Assembly: GCF_021018745.1 (NCBI RefSeq)
Contig: NZ_CP063845.1
Location: forward strand, 1,984,001 to 2,048,000
Length of the DNA: 64,000 nucleotides
Direction of reading: 5' to 3'
From: Gloeobacter morelensis MG652769
Lineage (GTDB): Bacteria; Cyanobacteriota; Cyanobacteriia; Gloeobacterales; Gloeobacteraceae
Position numbers and translations under genes: made by a program. A model generated the notes under the pieces. The model was given only the letters and a program-made list of their open reading frames with translations. It ran no database searches and was not told the origin of the DNA. Position 1 is the first letter of the stretch, and the number at the start of each line of letters is the position of its first letter. This document shows positions 25,008-33,786 of the stretch, in pieces.

Positions 25008-25419
25008 GCAGCCACAGTTCGTCGATACCAATATCCTCATCTATGCCCACGACCGCTCGGCAGGTCAAAAGTACGAACGGGCCAGGGCATTGGTTGAGCA
25101 GCTATGGGACAACGGAAACGGCTGCTTGAGCATCCAGGTACTGCAGGAGTTCTACATCAACATGACCCGGAAAGTGACCCATCCCCTTGCACCACAGCCG
25201 ACGGCCAGAATCATTGCCGACTTGTCCAGTTGGTCTGTGCATCGCCCAGGAGTGGAGGATATTCTCCAGGCCATCGATCTGCAAGAACGCTTTGCGATTT
25301 CCTTCTGGGATGCCATGATCCTCGCTAGTGCGCAGCAGTTGCAGTGTGAAGTTCTATGGTCTGAGGATCTCAATACAGGGCAACTTTACGGGCAGACCCG
25401 TGTGTGCAATCCGTTTTGA
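24994..25419 (+). CDS. vapC: VapC-type PIN-domain toxin
   Basis: 141 aa. PIN-domain ribonuclease acidic residues are visible: PQFVDTNILIYAHD (first Asp), LSIQVLQEFY (Glu), AISFWDAMILASAQ (Asp) and VLWSEDLNTGQ. VapC toxins cut tRNA or rRNA and are held by the cognate antitoxin; VapBC also autorepresses. The start at 24994 is inside the antitoxin gene. No key residue is missing, so the toxin looks active. Confidence 0.87.
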   Translation: MSGTKQPQFVDTNILIYAHDRSAGQKYERARALVEQLWDNGNGCLSIQVLQEFYINMTRKVTHPLAPQPTARIIADLSSWSVHRPGVEDILQAIDLQERFAISFWDAMILASAQQLQCEVLWSEDLNTGQLYGQTRVCNPF

Positions 25420-25609
25420 ACCGCAGGCCCTCAGATGCAGAACTTTGCCTGCGAATCCTGTTTGTTTTCTCGTCAGACCAACGACTTATCGGTGAATGGC
25501 GCGCACCCTCAGGTTCCCATGGCCAGTGGGGGTTTATTCTGCGCTGGAATGCCCGAAGATAGTAGGGTGACCCCCAATCAAGCGCCCGGCTGCTTAAGCT
25601 TGTGATCGA

Positions 25610-27208
25610 ATGAGTGTCCTCAATCCCTCGACCCTTCGCAGACTCCAGAAGCTGCCGCAGATCGCCACCGCCTGGGAAGGGGACCGGCGGGTGCTCGCCT
25701 CGGTGTCGATTGCCGAACTGGACCGGCCGCCGGAGTTGATCGTCTGGGCCGATGCCGCCGAGGGGACGGTGCGGGCGACTGAACTGGTCAGTGCCGAAGC
25801 CGGCAGCGAAGCGTTGGTGCGCTGTTTGCTGCAGGCGATGGAGCAACCCCATTCGCAGTTTCCGCCCGGACGGCCCCAGAAGGTGGTCGTGCGCGACCGG
25901 CAGGCGCAACTGTTCTTGCGCGGGGCACTGCAGGATCTCGAGATTGTCGTCGACTATGCGCCGCAGCTGCCTTTGCTCGACGATGTCTACGAGAGCCTGC
26001 AAAAATACGTCACCGCCCGCCAACCGCAACTGCCGGGTAATTTCGAGCAGCCCCTGTTGCGCGCCGCCCGTGCCCTGTGGCAGGAAGCCCCCTGGGAATT
26101 GCTGGCCGATCACCAGATTTTGCGCGTCGATCTCGAAGGCTGGGAGACCCCGGTGCTGCACGTATCGCTGCTGGGGTTGCTCGGTCAGGAGTACGGCGTG
26201 CTGATGTACCGATCGCTCGAATCGTTGCGGCGCTTTCGCTCGCGCCTGGGCGGTCGGCTGAGCGCCCAGCAGCGGCAGGAGGCCTATCTGCAGCAGGATT
26301 GTTTGTTTATGACCTATGAGCAGGCGGCAGAAGCAGACGAGGAGGACGAACCGGTCGAATTGACGTCGCTGCCGTCGGCAGAAATTACTCCCAGCTTTGG
26401 ACAGCTGCACCCTCTGGAGGGAGCGCGCGCCTTTCTTGGTGAGGAGGAAGCCCAGACGGTGTTGCTCACCCTCGAAGCGCTACAACGCTTCTTTCGGCTG
26501 CGCCGCCGCGATCTGGCCCGCCGCGATTTTCCGGCGCTGTCCGGCCGCTACCGCATCCCCACGGTGCAGGGGGGGGAAGTGACCGTCAAAGTCTCCACCC
26601 AGCCGCAGCTGGCGGAGGAACTCTACCAAATGGCGGGTTCCGCCGGGGAGGTTGAGGAGGCCGAAACGGATGGACCGGTCCTCAGCGACGACCTGCTGCC
26701 GGAGGGGGCTATCTACAGTCTCGGGATGCTGCCCTGGAAGGTGGTCGAGGTTCTCGTCGACGCCCCGGCCAATCCGCCTGCGGCCCGCCGCACCCGCGCC
26801 GACGGGCTGCCGACGATCCTGGTGCAGACCAGCCGTCCAAAGGCCCGCCTGCTCATCGAAGCGCTGCGCCGGGGAGGGGGGCCGACCGGCTTCGGGTTCA
26901 ATCCAGGGATGGACCTGCTCACCCGCACCCGCTACGAACTGGCCGTGCTGCGCACCGGCGACGGGCAGCTGCACCTGTTTGGCGAATTCGAGCAGGACGA
27001 TCCCCAGCACCTGCGCGCCCGCCGCCAGTGGAACGAGCGCTGCCGCAAAACCGGCGGACGCTGCGGTCTGGTGATCGCCCAGGGGGTGACCGGGGCCGCC
27101 CGGGGCAACCCGGATATGAAGGATTTGCTCGCCCTGTTCGAGGTACAGACGCTCTCGCCCGACGAACTGGGCCTAGGCGTGCTCAACCTGATGCCCGACC
27201 TCGGCTAA
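25610..27208 (+). CDS. Conserved 532-aa protein, DUF6930-like
   Basis: Soluble, no signal peptide. The start MSVLNPSTLRRLQKLPQIAT, then RPPELIVWADAAEGTVRATE, and later VLHVSLLGLLGQEYGVLMYR resemble a cyanobacterial/Bacillus family annotated DUF6930; this match is from memory and tentative. A low-complexity acidic stretch (AAEADEEDEPVEL) separates two halves. The final part GFGFNPGMDLLTRTRYELAV looks like a folded unit. Function unknown. Its stop overlaps by four bases the stop of the convergent MFS gene. Confidence 0.65.
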   Translation: MSVLNPSTLRRLQKLPQIATAWEGDRRVLASVSIAELDRPPELIVWADAAEGTVRATELVSAEAGSEALVRCLLQAMEQPHSQFPPGRPQKVVVRDRQAQLFLRGALQDLEIVVDYAPQLPLLDDVYESLQKYVTARQPQLPGNFEQPLLRAARALWQEAPWELLADHQILRVDLEGWETPVLHVSLLGLLGQEYGVLMYRSLESLRRFRSRLGGRLSAQQRQEAYLQQDCLFMTYEQAAEADEEDEPVELTSLPSAEITPSFGQLHPLEGARAFLGEEEAQTVLLTLEALQRFFRLRRRDLARRDFPALSGRYRIPTVQGGEVTVKVSTQPQLAEELYQMAGSAGEVEEAETDGPVLSDDLLPEGAIYSLGMLPWKVVEVLVDAPANPPAARRTRADGLPTILVQTSRPKARLLIEALRRGGGPTGFGFNPGMDLLTRTRYELAVLRTGDGQLHLFGEFEQDDPQHLRARRQWNERCRKTGGRCGLVIAQGVTGAARGNPDMKDLLALFEVQTLSPDELGLGVLNLMPDLG

Positions 27209-28674
27209 GGCAGCACCAACAGTTGCCGGTGCCGCCAGAATGCCTGCAGGGCGTAGATAAAGACCACCCCGGCCCCCAGGGTGAGCGTCAGCGGAGCGCC
27301 TATATAACCGGCAGCGATCCCTGAGAGCAAATTGCCAATCGGGATAAGACCCATAAACGCGAGACTAAAAAAACGTCAGTTCGGGTTAAGCTCAGGCTGA
27401 AATCCTTGCCTGGTCAGCTTTCCTCCGATTGGGGGCAAGGAGTTACGCCCTGAAACCCTGGTACGCGGGTTACCCAGTAGTAGTTTTGGGAACTGCATTC
27501 AGCAGGTTCCTTGGCCAGTGAGGCTTTTGGCGCTTCCTTATCCCGAACTGACGTTAAAAAAGCTCATCACCCGCCCCAACAGACGGGTCGGGACCGTAGT
27601 CTGCAACAGCGTATTGACAACGGTAATTTGACCAACCACGCTTGCTCCAAGCAAGGCGAGCGCCACCAGCGAGAACCCGAAACTGGTAGACAGGGCAAAT
27701 CCGACCAGACTGAGGCCCAAGCCCAGCGACGCAAGAAAAACAATCCGCCCCTTGCCCAGGCGGTCCCCAAGCCAGGCAATCAGCAGCGAACCGCTCACCG
27801 CCCCCACCCCCACCGCCCCGGTCAACAATCCGAGGCCGGCGGCACCCACCTGCAAAATGTCCTTTGCAAATAGCGGCAATAGCGTGATGTAGGGCATCGC
27901 AAAAACGCTGCTCACGGCAATGATGAGCAACAACCACTGCACCGTCGGGTTATCGCGCACGTAGCGAAAGGCTTCCACCAGGCTGCACCGAAAGGAGAGG
28001 GTATCGGGCGTTGGCCGGGAGGGTAGTTTCACCCGCAGCAGGGTGGTAATCACCACCGCGTAGCTCGCGGCGTTTAGAAAAAAGCAGACCGCCGAACCGG
28101 CACTTGCGAGCAACACCGCCGCAATCGAGGGGCCAATGGCGCGGGCGAGGTTGAACTGGGCGGCATTGAGGGCGATGGCACTGGTCACTTCGTCAACTGC
28201 CAGATCGCGGGCGACGGTTTGATAGGCCGGGCCGCTCAGGGCCATCGACAGACCCGTGACAAAGGCGAGTGCCGCCACCTGCCAAAGGGTCACCATCCCG
28301 GCGAGGGTGAGTGCCCCCAGGGAAGCCGCCATCACCATCTGCACCCCCATCGCGCTCACCAGCAACCGCTGCCGATCGAAGCGATCGGCAAACACCCCAC
28401 CCACCAGCGAAAACAACAAAGCGGGCAGCCCCCCGGCAAAGCCCACCGCCCCCAGCCAAAAAGGCGAATCGTCCAGGCTCAGAACCAGCCAGCCCTGGGC
28501 AATCACCTGTATCCAACCGCCGACATTCGACAGAAAAGCCCCAGCAAAGAACAACCGAAAATCCCGGTAGCGCAGCGCCCCAAGGTGATCAAAAAGGGCA
28601 ATATGCAGCTCATCGCGCCTTATGGGCAGCACCGGGGAGATAGGCTCAACCATGCGCATGCAGTTGCCGCTCAT
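27205..28674 (-). pseudogene. MFS transporter interrupted by a 182-bp element
   Basis: The frame from 28674 encodes an MFS permease (FRLFFAGAFLSNVGGWIQVI, VFADRFDRQRLLVSA between helices 2 and 3, twelve helices expected). It runs to codon ~373, enters the insertion and stops after NVSSG at 27538. On the far side the same protein resumes (FSLAFMGLIPIGNLLSGIAA, ending RQLLVLP, stop at 27205-27207). Removing the insert plus one 7-bp target copy (189 bp) restores an unbroken 426-aa protein. The last membrane segment and a half are lost in the present form. Co-directional with the sorbosone dehydrogenase gene, 9 bp apart, so formerly one operon. Related to Enterobactin exporter-type MFS. Confidence 0.88.
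27373..27554. mobile_element. MITE-like non-autonomous element, 182 bp
   Basis: Terminal inverted repeats ACGTCAGTTCGGG (27373-27385) and CCCGAACTGACGT (27542-27554), extending to 18 bp with one mismatch. Flanked by 7-bp direct repeats TAAAAAA (27366-27372 and 27555-27561), a target duplication in the MFS gene. No coding capacity. The 189-bp addition keeps the host frame but an in-frame TAA in the inverted repeat ends translation. Confidence 0.85.
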
Positions 28675-28683
28675 CGGTTTGCC

Positions 28684-29802
28684 CTACTGCCCCGTATAGC
28701 GGATACGGTAGATCACCCCTTCGCCGTCGTCGGTGACAAACAGACTGCCGTCCGGCCCGGCGAGCACATCGACGGGGCGACCGACCACCTCGCGATCGGG
28801 GCGCAGCCAGCCGGTGGCAAAATCGCTCAACCGGACGATCTTGCCGTCCTCGACCTCGGCGCGCACCACTTTATAGCCGGTCGGCCGTGAGCGGTTCCAG
28901 CTGCCGTGGAAGGCTACGAACAGATCGCCGCGGTACTCGGGCGGAAACTGAGTGCCGGTGTATTCGCTGACCCCCAGCGGTGCTGAGTGGGCCTGAAACC
29001 CCCAGACCGGCCGCTTTACCTGCTCGCAGGAACCCAGTGCTGCATATTTGGGCTCGGGATCTTTGTACTTGCCCGCGTGGCAAAAGGGCCAGCCGGCGCT
29101 CATGCCGTCTTCGAGAATGTGCAGCTCGTCCGGCGGCGTGTCGTCCCCCAGCCAGTCGCGGCCGTTGCTGGTGGCCCACAGCCTGCCTGCCGAGTCGAAG
29201 CGCAAACCGACCGCGTTGCGCAGGCCGCTTGCGTAGATGCGACCACCACTGCCGTCGGGATTGAACTGCATGACTGTGGCGCGCCGCTTGTCGCGCTCGA
29301 CACAGACGTTGCAGGTCGAGCCGATCGATACGTACATTTTATCGTCCGGACCGAAGGCGACCGTGCGGGTAAAGTGGCCCCCGCCGGAGGGCAGGTTATT
29401 CACCACCACCTGCCGGTTGCGGCCTTCGAGCTGCCCGCTTTGGTAGGGGTAGCGGGCGACTTTACCGGTCTCACCGATGTAGAGATGGCTGTTGTAAAAA
29501 GCGAGGCCGTGGGGATCGTCCAACTTGCCTGCGAAGGTCACCCGGCGATCAGCTTTGCCGTTGCCGTCGCGATCGGGCAGCACACTCACGCGCCCCGCCC
29601 CAATTTCAGTGACAAACAAATCGCCGTTGGGAGCAAAGGCGACGGCGCGGGGCCTGTCCAGTCCCTGGGCAAAAATACCGATTGAAAATCCGGGCGGCAG
29701 GTCGATGCGATCGAGATTCGGCGCCGCCTGGGCTGGGTACCAGGGGAAAAAAACGAGCAACAGTGCCGCCAGTGTCAATGCGCGCATGGAGCGATTCGCC
29801 AA
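28684..29802 (-). CDS. Sorbosone dehydrogenase/PQQ-type beta-propeller protein
   Basis: 372 aa with a signal peptide (LTLAALLLVFFPWYPAQAAP) for export. Beta-propeller pattern of the soluble glucose/L-sorbosone dehydrogenase family: LDRPRAVAFAPNGDLFVTEI, LDDPHGLAFYNSHLYIGETG, SGLRNAVGLRFDSAGRLWAT and GRPVDVLAGPDGSLFVTDDG. Cysteines in STCNVCVE may bind haem or form a disulfide. Family members oxidise aldoses or related sugars with PQQ, but many bacterial homologues are uncharacterised. Start could also be the ATG 15 bases downstream. Lies 9 bp from the MFS gene and 18 bp from aroQ on the same strand. Confidence 0.82.
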   Translation of the reverse strand: MANRSMRALTLAALLLVFFPWYPAQAAPNLDRIDLPPGFSIGIFAQGLDRPRAVAFAPNGDLFVTEIGAGRVSVLPDRDGNGKADRRVTFAGKLDDPHGLAFYNSHLYIGETGKVARYPYQSGQLEGRNRQVVVNNLPSGGGHFTRTVAFGPDDKMYVSIGSTCNVCVERDKRRATVMQFNPDGSGGRIYASGLRNAVGLRFDSAGRLWATSNGRDWLGDDTPPDELHILEDGMSAGWPFCHAGKYKDPEPKYAALGSCEQVKRPVWGFQAHSAPLGVSEYTGTQFPPEYRGDLFVAFHGSWNRSRPTGYKVVRAEVEDGKIVRLSDFATGWLRPDREVVGRPVDVLAGPDGSLFVTDDGEGVIYRIRYTGQ

Positions 29803-29820
29803 AAGGGTTGCCTCTCCAGT

Positions 29821-30318
29821 CTATCGACGGGGGCTCCCGTCCTGCTCGGCCTGACGCAGGAGCAGAGCGATGGCCCGCAGGCCGAGCCGGTAGCTGTCGA
29901 CGCCGAAGCCGCTGATTTGTCCCACCGCCACCGGGGCGATAAACGAATGGTGGCGAAAGCTCTCGCGGCGATAAACATTGCTCATGTGCACTTCGACCGT
30001 GGGCAGGCCGACGCCGGCGATCGCATCGCGCAGGGCGACGCTGGTGTGGGTCAACCCCCCCGGGTTGATCACCAGCCCGTCGCAGCGCCCAAAAGCATCG
30101 TGGACGGCGTCGATGAGCACCCCTTCGTGGTTGGATTGCAGACAAGTTAACTCGACACCCAGCTCTTGAGCGTCGAGTTGAAGGGTACGTTCGATATCGG
30201 CTAGAGCGACGGACCCGTAGACATCGACCTCGCGCCTACCCAGCAGGTTGAGGTTGGGACCGTTCAGCAGCAAAACCCGAAGACTAGCGGCGATCGGCAC
30301 GAACCCTGACGGGAACAC
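29821..30318 (-). CDS. aroQ: Type II 3-dehydroquinate dehydratase AroQ
   Basis: 165 aa from GTG 30318; GTG 30300 giving [11 protein letters not shown] is equally possible. Third step of the shikimate pathway. Motifs: [15 protein letters not shown], catalytic Tyr in [36 protein letters not shown] with catalytic His region, [18 protein letters not shown] with substrate-binding Arg. Dodecameric family; size fits. Its 5' end overlaps a 40-aa reading frame. Confidence 0.94.
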   Translation of the reverse strand: MFPSGFVPIAASLRVLLLNGPNLNLLGRREVDVYGSVALADIERTLQLDAQELGVELTCLQSNHEGVLIDAVHDAFGRCDGLVINPGGLTHTSVALRDAIAGVGLPTVEVHMSNVYRRESFRHHSFIAPVAVGQISGFGVDSYRLGLRAIALLLRQAEQDGSPRR

Positions 30319-30406
30319 GCTGCAGCTGGGGAGCGCGCTGCGGGAGCCCTAACAGTTCCGCCAGACGCTCAAGCGCACGTTGAATCTTATCTGCAACACT
30401 ATCCAT
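30284..30406 (-). CDS. Small protein (40 aa) overlapping the aroQ start
   Basis: ATG at 30404-30406, stop at 30284-30286. The peptide begins [20 protein letters not shown] and ends with a Pro/Gln/Arg-rich tail. The amphipathic helix followed by a basic tail looks deliberate rather than random, and the frame ends inside the 5' end of aroQ, which would permit translational coupling. Too short for confident recognition. Confidence 0.45.
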   Translation of the reverse strand: MDSVADKIQRALERLAELLGLPQRAPQLQRVPVRVRADRR

Positions 30407-30434
30407 GCCGTGATCTCTCAAGGTGAACGCTGCC

Positions 30435-31715
30435 TTATCGCTCTTTCATAATACCAAAGGCTTCCCGGTTGATGATCTCTCGGCGGAGGAGATCGAGGGC
30501 ACTCTGGGTGCTCACCCGACGTATCCAGTCGCGCCCGCGCTGTGCCCCGAGGCGGATTTCGACCGCGCGGGTCTCTGCCGGCCCGGCAAGGGCGATGTAC
30601 ACCAGCCCCACGGGTTTTTGGGCGGTCCCGCCCCCCGGACCGGACACGCCGGTCAGCGCCAATCCCCAGTCACTGGCAAGCCGCTTGCGTACCCCCTCAG
30701 CCATGGCCCGGGCCACCGGCTCGCTCACCGCGCCATGGTCGATCATCCGTTGCTCGTCCACACCGAGCAGCGACGTTTTGAGGTCGTTCGCGTAGGCGAC
30801 CACCGCTCCGCGCAAGTAGCGCGAGGCGCCCGGCAGGGCGGTGAGGGCTTCGGCCAGCATGCCGCCGGTGCACGATTCGGCCACCGCCAGGGTGGTGCCG
30901 GTGCGGACCAAAAGCGCTGCACTCACCGAGGCGAGGGTCTCTTCGTCGGCCCCGTAGCAGTCAAGACCGGCGATGGCGCGCAGGCTCGCTTCGATCGGGG
31001 CGATGAGCGACTCGGCCGCTGCGATGTCCGCGGCCCGGGCGGTGATGCGCAGTTTCACCTCGCCATTGCCCGCGTAGGGGGCGACGGTGGGGTTGACGCT
31101 TTGAAGAAATGCTCCCACCCGCTCAGCGAGGGTAGACTCTGAAATACCCCAATGGCGTAGTGTGCGGCTGTAGAAGATTTCCTGGCCCCAGCCGCGCGAG
31201 CACAAAAACGGTACGGCTGTCTCAGCCCACATGGCACGCATTTCGGCGGGCACCCCCGGAAAAGTGAGAATCGCCACTCCAGCCTTCGGTTCCCAGATGA
31301 TCCCGGGGGCTGTACCCATGGGGTTGGGCAGGATCTGGGCTCCTTCGGGCAGGTCCGCCTGTTTGGCGTTGGTGGGGCTCATCGACCGGTTGCGTTCGCG
31401 AAAGCGCTCCTCGATGAGGGCCAGCACCGCCGGGTGGCGCACCAGGGGCACCTCGAAGTGCTCTGCGAGCGTCTGGTGGGTGAGATCGTCGTCGGTCGGC
31501 CCGAGGCCGCCGGTGGTGAGGATGATCCCGGCTCGCTCGACGGCGAGGGCGAGGGCGCGGCGGATGCGGCCGGGGTTGTCGCCTACCACGGTCTGAAAGT
31601 GATGGGGGATGCCCAGTTTGGCCAGTTCGCCCGCCAGAAACTGGGCGTTGGTGTTGACGATCTGGCCAAGGAGCAGTTCGGTGCCGATACAGAGGATCTC
31701 TGCGCTGGGGGCCAT
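30435..31715 (-). CDS. cinA: CinA-like protein (competence/damage-inducible, PncC domain)
   Basis: 426 aa. N-terminal molybdopterin-binding-like domain: SAEILCIGTELLLGQIVNTN, LTTGGLGPTDDDLTHQTLAE, QADLPEGAQILPNPMGTAPG. C-terminal nicotinamide-nucleotide amidohydrolase domain: LAVAESCTGGMLAEALTALP, LTGVSGPGGGTAQKPVGLVY with the catalytic Ser region. CinA recycles nicotinamide mononucleotide and in some bacteria acts with RecA in competence. Start set at the ATG at 31713-31715 because upstream residues are Pro/Gly-rich and not conserved. Confidence 0.94.
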   Translation of the reverse strand: MAPSAEILCIGTELLLGQIVNTNAQFLAGELAKLGIPHHFQTVVGDNPGRIRRALALAVERAGIILTTGGLGPTDDDLTHQTLAEHFEVPLVRHPAVLALIEERFRERNRSMSPTNAKQADLPEGAQILPNPMGTAPGIIWEPKAGVAILTFPGVPAEMRAMWAETAVPFLCSRGWGQEIFYSRTLRHWGISESTLAERVGAFLQSVNPTVAPYAGNGEVKLRITARAADIAAAESLIAPIEASLRAIAGLDCYGADEETLASVSAALLVRTGTTLAVAESCTGGMLAEALTALPGASRYLRGAVVAYANDLKTSLLGVDEQRMIDHGAVSEPVARAMAEGVRKRLASDWGLALTGVSGPGGGTAQKPVGLVYIALAGPAETRAVEIRLGAQRGRDWIRRVSTQSALDLLRREIINREAFGIMKER

Positions 31716-31783
31716 TGGGGGCGGTCCATTAGAATAAGAGCACCGGGGGAAAGCCACAATTTTCGCCTTTGTTCCAGACCACG

Positions 31784-32209
31784 ATGCGCACGCTTTGTTG
31801 TTTGCTCTCGATTGTACTGGTGCTGGCCGCAGGCTCAGCCGCCGCCGCCCCCATCCTCACCGCCGAGCCACCCCTCAACCGCACCCTGCGCAACCCGATT
31901 GAGCTGAAGATCGTCCTGTCGCTAGCCGAGGGCGAGGCGAAAGTGCTCGACTGGCGCAAACCGAAGGTGCTGATCGACGGCACCGATATTTCAGCTAAGG
32001 CCCAGGCGCTTCTGGAAGGAGCGGCGGCTGTTCCTTTCCAGGGCGATCAGTTTGTCTTTATGGACCAGAAAATCGAGGATGAGCGGGCCGAATTTCGCCT
32101 CTACGGATTCAATGCGCCTTTAGGTCCGCACCAGATACTGGTGGAGGTGCCGCGCAAGGACGGCGGCCCGCCTTTGCGCTACCAGGGGCAGTATCTGATT
32201 GTCCCTTGA
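31784..32209 (+). CDS. Secreted hypothetical protein
   Basis: 141 aa with a clear signal peptide (TLCCLLSIVLVLAAGSAAAA, cleavage near residue 21). The mature part is beta-rich: NPIELKIVLSLAEGEAKVLD, QFVFMDQKIEDERAEFRLYG and a closing GGPPLRYQGQYLIV. No known motif. Divergent from cinA with 68 bp between starts. From 32210 to 32393 no gene is seen. Confidence 0.65.
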   Translation: MRTLCCLLSIVLVLAAGSAAAAPILTAEPPLNRTLRNPIELKIVLSLAEGEAKVLDWRKPKVLIDGTDISAKAQALLEGAAAVPFQGDQFVFMDQKIEDERAEFRLYGFNAPLGPHQILVEVPRKDGGPPLRYQGQYLIVP

Positions 32210-32393
32210 GCTGGACGGCGGTTTGCGGTTGCCTAGAAAATCTCAAGAAATCGACGCTTCATTTTTGCTCGCAAGAGCCTATGCATTGGCGTCGCCCCCC
32301 GGCCTGGGGTGGATGCCAGGGTTAAAACCGTTGCCCATCACGTTTCGCACAGCCTCGGCCGCCGGTGAAACCCTATCGCCATTTAAAGCCACC

Positions 32394-32879
32394 CTAACAA
32401 AGCGCGATGGTGAGCGCTGCCGTTGCCGCAAGTGCCGCCGCCGTCCGAATGTGGTTCCAGAGCGTCCAGTTGGCAAAGTACTTGGCCCACAGGCTTTCGC
32501 CGGCGGTGCTACCCGGCTCGACAACCGCCAGCGCTTCGTTCAGCGGCACATTGAACACGATGGTCACTAGAAATGTGCCCACCAGATAGAGCAGGCTGCC
32601 GGTGAGCACGTAGCCGGCACCGGGTTGATGCCAGCCCAGCAGCGCAAAGACAGCTAGAAGCATGCAAGCTGCGGCCGTGCCAAAGAATGCCATGACAAAC
32701 AACGGATTGATTACCGTGATATTGATCGATTGCATAGCGGCGATGCCTTGCGCCGGCCGCAGCCTGGCGAGGGTGTTCATCACAAAGGCCGAGAAGGCGA
32801 AGAAGACTCCAGCTATCAGCCCGCAACCCAGTGCCGAAAAAAGCTTCAAAGCAAAAGGCAAGTGCTCCGAAGTTGCCAT
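32394..32879 (-). CDS. DUF1772 (anthrone oxygenase-like) membrane protein
   Basis: 161 aa with four hydrophobic segments: LFSALGCGLIAGVFFAFSAF, NPLFVMAFFGTAAACMLLAV, GYVLTGSLLYLVGTFLVTIV, TAAALAATAALTIALC. The pattern FNVPLNEALAVVEPGS and WTLWNHIRT is typical of DUF1772, where the NxPLN motif is conserved. Some relatives are anthrone oxygenases. It lies 58 bp downstream of the azoreductase on the same strand. Confidence 0.82.
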   Translation of the reverse strand: MATSEHLPFALKLFSALGCGLIAGVFFAFSAFVMNTLARLRPAQGIAAMQSINITVINPLFVMAFFGTAAACMLLAVFALLGWHQPGAGYVLTGSLLYLVGTFLVTIVFNVPLNEALAVVEPGSTAGESLWAKYFANWTLWNHIRTAAALAATAALTIALC

Positions 32880-32937
32880 ATTTCCTCCCGCGGATTACTG
32901 CCCATGTTGTTGAGTAATCCAATGCTGCTGCATCACC

Positions 32938-33570
32938 TTACCTCTCCAATAGTTGAGCAATTTGGGTGCGGGCGGTCGCGATCGATTGGGCCAAACTGCT
33001 GCCACCAAACTCATCTTTTTCCACATGGACGAAGGTGATGTCGGTGATGCCGATAAATCCAAAAACTACCCGCAAATAGGGATCTTGATGATTCATCTGT
33101 TCGTTGGGCTCCCCAGGCCCAAAACCCGAACCGCCCCGGGCGGTAATGATCACCATTTTTTTACCCAATACGAGGGGTTTGTAAGGGTTTGCGCCATCCT
33201 CCGGCTCGAAGGCAAAGGTTCGTCCCACACGGACAATCTGGTCGATGTAGGCTTTGAAAGTGCTGGGGACGCTGAAATTGTACATAGGGATGCCGAGAAC
33301 ATAGAGATCGGCAGCCAGAAATTCGTCGATCAGCTGATCGCTGATGCGCATGGCTTCTTGCTGGTGGGCAGTACGTCGCTCTACCGGTGCATAGGCCGCG
33401 GCGATCCACGGTTCGTCCACAGGGGGAACGGGATTGCGCCCGACATCCCGATAGGTGACGACAGCTCCTGGATGGGCCTGCTTCCAGGCTTCGACGTATT
33501 CTCTGGTCAGTCTGCGCGAGTGCGACCTTTCACCGCGTGGACTGGAATCAACGTGCAGCAAGTGTGTCAT
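32938..33570 (-). CDS. azoR: FMN-dependent NADH:quinone/azo reductase AzoR
   Basis: 210 aa flavodoxin-fold enzyme, reducing quinones and azo bonds by two electrons. Motifs: LLHVDSSPRGERSHSRRLT for FMN phosphate binding, YVLGIPMYNFSVPSTFKAYI, IVRVGRTFAF, KMVIITARGGSGFGPGEPN, and VFGFIGITDITFVHVE. Start ATG at 33568-33570 taken because MTHLLHVDSSP is the typical N-terminus. Divergent from an AraC regulator, which is a likely controller, and followed by the DUF1772 gene. Confidence 0.92.
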   Translation of the reverse strand: MTHLLHVDSSPRGERSHSRRLTREYVEAWKQAHPGAVVTYRDVGRNPVPPVDEPWIAAAYAPVERRTAHQQEAMRISDQLIDEFLAADLYVLGIPMYNFSVPSTFKAYIDQIVRVGRTFAFEPEDGANPYKPLVLGKKMVIITARGGSGFGPGEPNEQMNHQDPYLRVVFGFIGITDITFVHVEKDEFGGSSLAQSIATARTQIAQLLER

Positions 33571-33786
33571 CTTCTCTCCAGAAATCATCTCCTGCTCAGC
33601 TTAGGTAACCCGCTGCAGCTCGGCTGTCTGATCCCTGCGCGATGAACAAAATCTTGCTGCGAGTTGTTGGGTTGCTCGGCGACAATGGCCCAAATGCGTT
33701 CGGGTAAAGATTCAGGCTGCGACCTTGACGCGGCAAAGGTGCGCATGAATACAATCGGAACTAGACGCACCGGGCTTGCTTGGATT

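Noticed and set aside
25370-26410. 346-codon minus-strand frame near the 532-aa gene
   Set aside because: Overlaps the coding strand of two better genes and has low-quality composition.
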